From UBA3076 sp964646435 (GTDB taxonomy: Bacteria > Desulfobacterota > Dissulfuribacteria > Dissulfuribacterales > UBA3076), in NCBI GenBank assembly GCA_964646435.1, contig CAZYEJ010000030.1, positions 1 to 25,464 on the forward strand: a DNA stretch of 25,464 nucleotides, read 5' to 3'. A program made the position numbers and the translations under genes. How positions within the stretch are numbered: the stretch's first letter is position 1; every line of letters starts with the position of its first letter. Below are positions 23,569-25,464 of this stretch, piece after piece. The notes beneath the pieces were generated by a model. It had not been told where the DNA came from and searched no databases. It worked only from the letters and a program-made list of their open reading frames with translations.

Positions 23569-23713
23569 TAGTGCCTGAACGGAAACCCCAAATTTTGTTT
23601 TCTCAATTTAGGTCGTGGACAATTAACATATTAAGGTTATTGCCTTTTTAAATTCAAAATTCAAAACTTAGAACTCAAAATTGTGTCTGAACGGCCTTTT
23701 CGTTCAGACACTA
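23569..23713. mobile_element. MITE-like element, copy 3 (145 bp, TA-flanked), between pilO and pilP
   Basis: It has TAGTGCCTGAACGGAAAC at the left end and CGTTCAGACACTA at the right, differing from copy 1 at only about five positions, which implies recent spread. The terminal hairpin pairs 23683-23693 with 23701-23711. The element begins one base beyond the pilO stop codon in the transcribed direction. The hairpin is not followed by a T-run on the minus strand, so strong intrinsic termination is not expected. Confidence 0.77.
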
Positions 23714-23714
23714 G

Positions 23715-24467
23715 TTACTTTTTCTTTTTCTTTCTGGCCTGTTGTTCTTCCGGGCTGAGAAAACGATAGGTTACGGCCTCACAACGAGTATTTATCATCC
23801 AAGTATTGCCTCGCTTGATCTCCTGGCCTTCAGTAGGACCCTCTCCGCCCCCTTTGATTGATGCTGCTTCGCCTGGAACCTCGGTTTTTTGGTTGCTGGT
23901 TGCAGATCCCTTCTGACTCCAGACCTTCGTGGTTTTCTTGGCCTTTCCCATTGAGACCTCTTTTATACGCACGATGCGAGCCATTCGACTGACATTATCA
24001 AAAAAATCGACCGTGTTGTGAAACGGTCCATTGAATTCCATGTGAATGGGAATAGCAGCGTAAAAAGTTTTTGGCTGTTCCTTCTGTGGTTTAAAGGATA
24101 AAAAATCCAGTCTGGCCTTATTACCAAGTGAAGAAATCTCCGGCAAAAAGGCCGGTATGTCTTCTTTTTCCGGCAGTAGCTTCAAGGCTTTCTGCAAAAC
24201 CCCCTCCACGATATTCAACTCTTCTTCAATTTGAGGAATCTGCTTGGACTTTGCTTCCAGCTTGACCAGCTCTTGCCTCAGTTTTGGGATTTTCTCCGAC
24301 ATGGTTTTCAGTTCTCCTAAACGAACGGATAGAAAAAAAAACCAGAACAGGGCGACAGGAATAACTATAGCGAGCAGCCATATGCCGGCCTTATGCCAGA
24401 TAGGAAAGAAATAGACAGTTTGAAAAAGCCTGGGAGGTATCTTCCAGCCTGGTTTGTTAAATTTCAC
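23715..24467 (-). CDS. pilO: PilO-family type IV pilus inner-membrane protein
   Basis: PilO pairs with PilN to form the periplasmic alignment complex. There is a short cytoplasmic N-terminus, one membrane helix (about residues 27-48), then a coiled coil (50-97). A ferredoxin-like domain follows (about 103-172: DIPAFLPEISSLGNKARLDFLSFKP, then YAAIPIHMEFNGPFHNTVDFFDNVSRMARIVRI). The latter segment is the most typical PilO signature. A Lys/Gly-rich tail holds TWMINTRCEAVTYRFL and ends KKKKK. The start is GTG, overlapping the pilN stop as GTGA. The tail of about 75 residues after the domain is a little longer than in many PilO proteins. Confidence 0.9.
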   Translation of the reverse strand: MKFNKPGWKIPPRLFQTVYFFPIWHKAGIWLLAIVIPVALFWFFFLSVRLGELKTMSEKIPKLRQELVKLEAKSKQIPQIEEELNIVEGVLQKALKLLPEKEDIPAFLPEISSLGNKARLDFLSFKPQKEQPKTFYAAIPIHMEFNGPFHNTVDFFDNVSRMARIVRIKEVSMGKAKKTTKVWSQKGSATSNQKTEVPGEAASIKGGGEGPTEGQEIKRGNTWMINTRCEAVTYRFLSPEEQQARKKKKK

Positions 24468-25054
24468 GACTTCTTAGCTCTCTTTAAAAATTTCTTGTCA
24501 TTATTTTTTTGTTGAGTTTGAGTATTCATTTGAAGCCCAAACTCCATAAGAGCATGTCCCTGGATTGACTTCTGCCTGGTATTTATCAAGTTTACTGATT
24601 TACACATTGGTGATGTTTCCAGGCGTCGCATAAAAAGAGCTACCGTGTGATTGTCCAGAGCGACCCCTCTAAGTTGCACATTATTTTCTTTAAGGCTTAA
24701 TTCAGTGAGCCATAAACGATCAATAGGTATTGAACTTACAATTTCATCCAGAATTTTAACCGTTGCCGTACGACCTTCTTGAAGTTTTTCTATGGCCTTA
24801 AATTTGTTTTTGACTTGTTTTTGTTCCTTATTTATTTTTTTTATTTTTTTGTTTACATAGGCATATTTTGCTACATTTTTTTCTAATGATGCCACCTCTT
24901 GCCTTTGAGCCCTTACTTTTCCTTGAATCGTTAATCCAATGGCCAATAAACCAACTATCAAGAGGGTTAGAGACAGGGCAAAGATTGAAATCTGCTGACG
25001 AACGGCCTCTTTTCTGCGCCATTCTCGAACCGGGAGGAGGTTTATCTGAATCAT
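24464..25054 (-). CDS. pilN: PilN-family type IV pilus inner-membrane protein
   Basis: PilN connects cytoplasmic PilM to PilO. The N-terminal INLLP motif (residues 4-8), which binds PilM, is present. It is followed by one membrane helix (about 24-44), a Lys-rich coiled coil (46-95) and a ferredoxin-like domain (about 96-175: ILDEIVSSIPIDRLWLTELSLKENNVQLRGVALDNH, then FMRRLETSP). The C-terminus is Gln/Asn/Lys-rich. At 196 residues it is normal. The start overlaps the pilM stop as ATGA, and GAGGA lies about 11 bp upstream. Its end overlaps pilO by 4 bp, so pilM-pilN-pilO are translationally coupled. Confidence 0.92.
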   Translation of the reverse strand: MIQINLLPVREWRRKEAVRQQISIFALSLTLLIVGLLAIGLTIQGKVRAQRQEVASLEKNVAKYAYVNKKIKKINKEQKQVKNKFKAIEKLQEGRTATVKILDEIVSSIPIDRLWLTELSLKENNVQLRGVALDNHTVALFMRRLETSPMCKSVNLINTRQKSIQGHALMEFGLQMNTQTQQKNNDKKFLKRAKKS

Positions 25055-25437
25055 TTTGTGAAGGTCCTCAGCGCAAGTCCGGTGGCTATTGCCATTTGTG
25101 GAGCGACAGAGGAGATATACTCAGGCTCTATGCCATGATCGATAGTAAAACCATGTAAGGGATTAAATATTTTCACCGGCAGGCCTATTATGTCGTTAAA
25201 GAGCATGTCAAGCCCTTTTAAAAAGGCAGAACCCCCACTGATGTAAAGTTGTGCGGGATACTCTCCAGTGCTTGAGCTTGCTTCATAGAAATTTATTGCC
25301 CTTTTCAGTTCTGATGCCCAAACACCACATAGTTCATCGCAAACCATGGTTACTTCCTTCATGATTGCCATGTCTTCAGATCCGGCAATTTTTATCCTCT
25401 CCGCATCTACAGGTAGTGTATAATATCTTGTGTAAAA
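25051..25437 (-). pseudogene. pilM: 3' part of pilM; reading frame closed by a stop just upstream
   Basis: This is the C-terminal portion of the actin-like cytoplasmic PilM, recognised by LPVDAERIKIAG, ELKRAINFYEA, LYISGGSAFLKGLD and PVKIFNPL. The last segments are the end of the nucleotide-binding fold. A full PilM is about 350 residues; only about 128 are readable here. An in-frame TAA at 25438-25440 stops the frame upstream, 24 bp from the window edge, and no good start codon precedes the conserved part. The first ATG (25371) would give 106 residues. The neighbouring frame reads NFTQDI at 25422-25439, which resembles the segment expected just before the conserved part. A frameshift near 25410-25425 is therefore plausible: a real mutation or a sequencing error. 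Confidence 0.65.
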
Positions 25438-25464
25438 TTATAAAAGTGTAGAAAAAAGGGCGCT

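Overview
The window looks like a chromosomal segment from a Gram-negative, menaquinone-using bacterium, most likely a Desulfobacterota (former Deltaproteobacteria) relative. The reasons are the futalosine-route menaquinone genes mqnB and mqnD, a UPF0280 gene, a complete-looking NikR, and an outer-membrane machine set (Tol/TonB complex, type IV pilus secretin, PilP lipoprotein). The lineage is inferred from gene content, not from a database search. Every convincing gene is on the minus strand, so transcription runs from high to low coordinates.

Right half (25437 to about 10575): a type IV pilus locus. In transcription order it holds the 3' end of pilM, pilN, pilO, pilP, a protein joining a secretin-type N-domain to TPR repeats, and a lipoprotein secretin resembling MshL/PilQ. 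A gene-free stretch of about 1.1 kb follows. Then come the minor pseudopilin genes fimT/gspH-like, pilW, pilV and pilX, and a 1800-codon pilY1 with an extra PA14-like domain. PilMNOP should form the inner-membrane and periplasmic alignment complex and the secretin the outer-membrane pore. The pseudopilins plus PilY1 should form the tip/priming complex. No major pilin gene and no pilB, pilC or pilT is in the window. The pilM frame is closed by a stop just inside the right edge.

The pilus locus is studded with non-coding repeats. Three copies of a 132-146 bp element lie at three gene junctions. The element has inverted ends, a TA at each boundary and an internal hairpin, as in a MITE with TA target sites. 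Several unrelated short tandem repeats share a period of about 7 bp, and two pairs of long inverted repeats lie between the secretin gene and fimT.

Middle (about 9400-10574): nikR with a good candidate promoter. Upstream is a gene-free stretch holding a nested, degenerate palindrome.

Left half (9901 to 126): a closely spaced series nikR, gyrA, gpsA, UPF0280, a metallo-beta-lactamase-fold hydrolase, a cysteine-rich protein, mqnB and mqnD. After 182 bp it continues as tolQ, tolR and a TonB/TolA-type gene. From gyrA to mqnD most junctions overlap or are about 30 bp or shorter, so co-transcription is likely. No tRNA, rRNA, CRISPR array, intact transposase or phage gene was seen.
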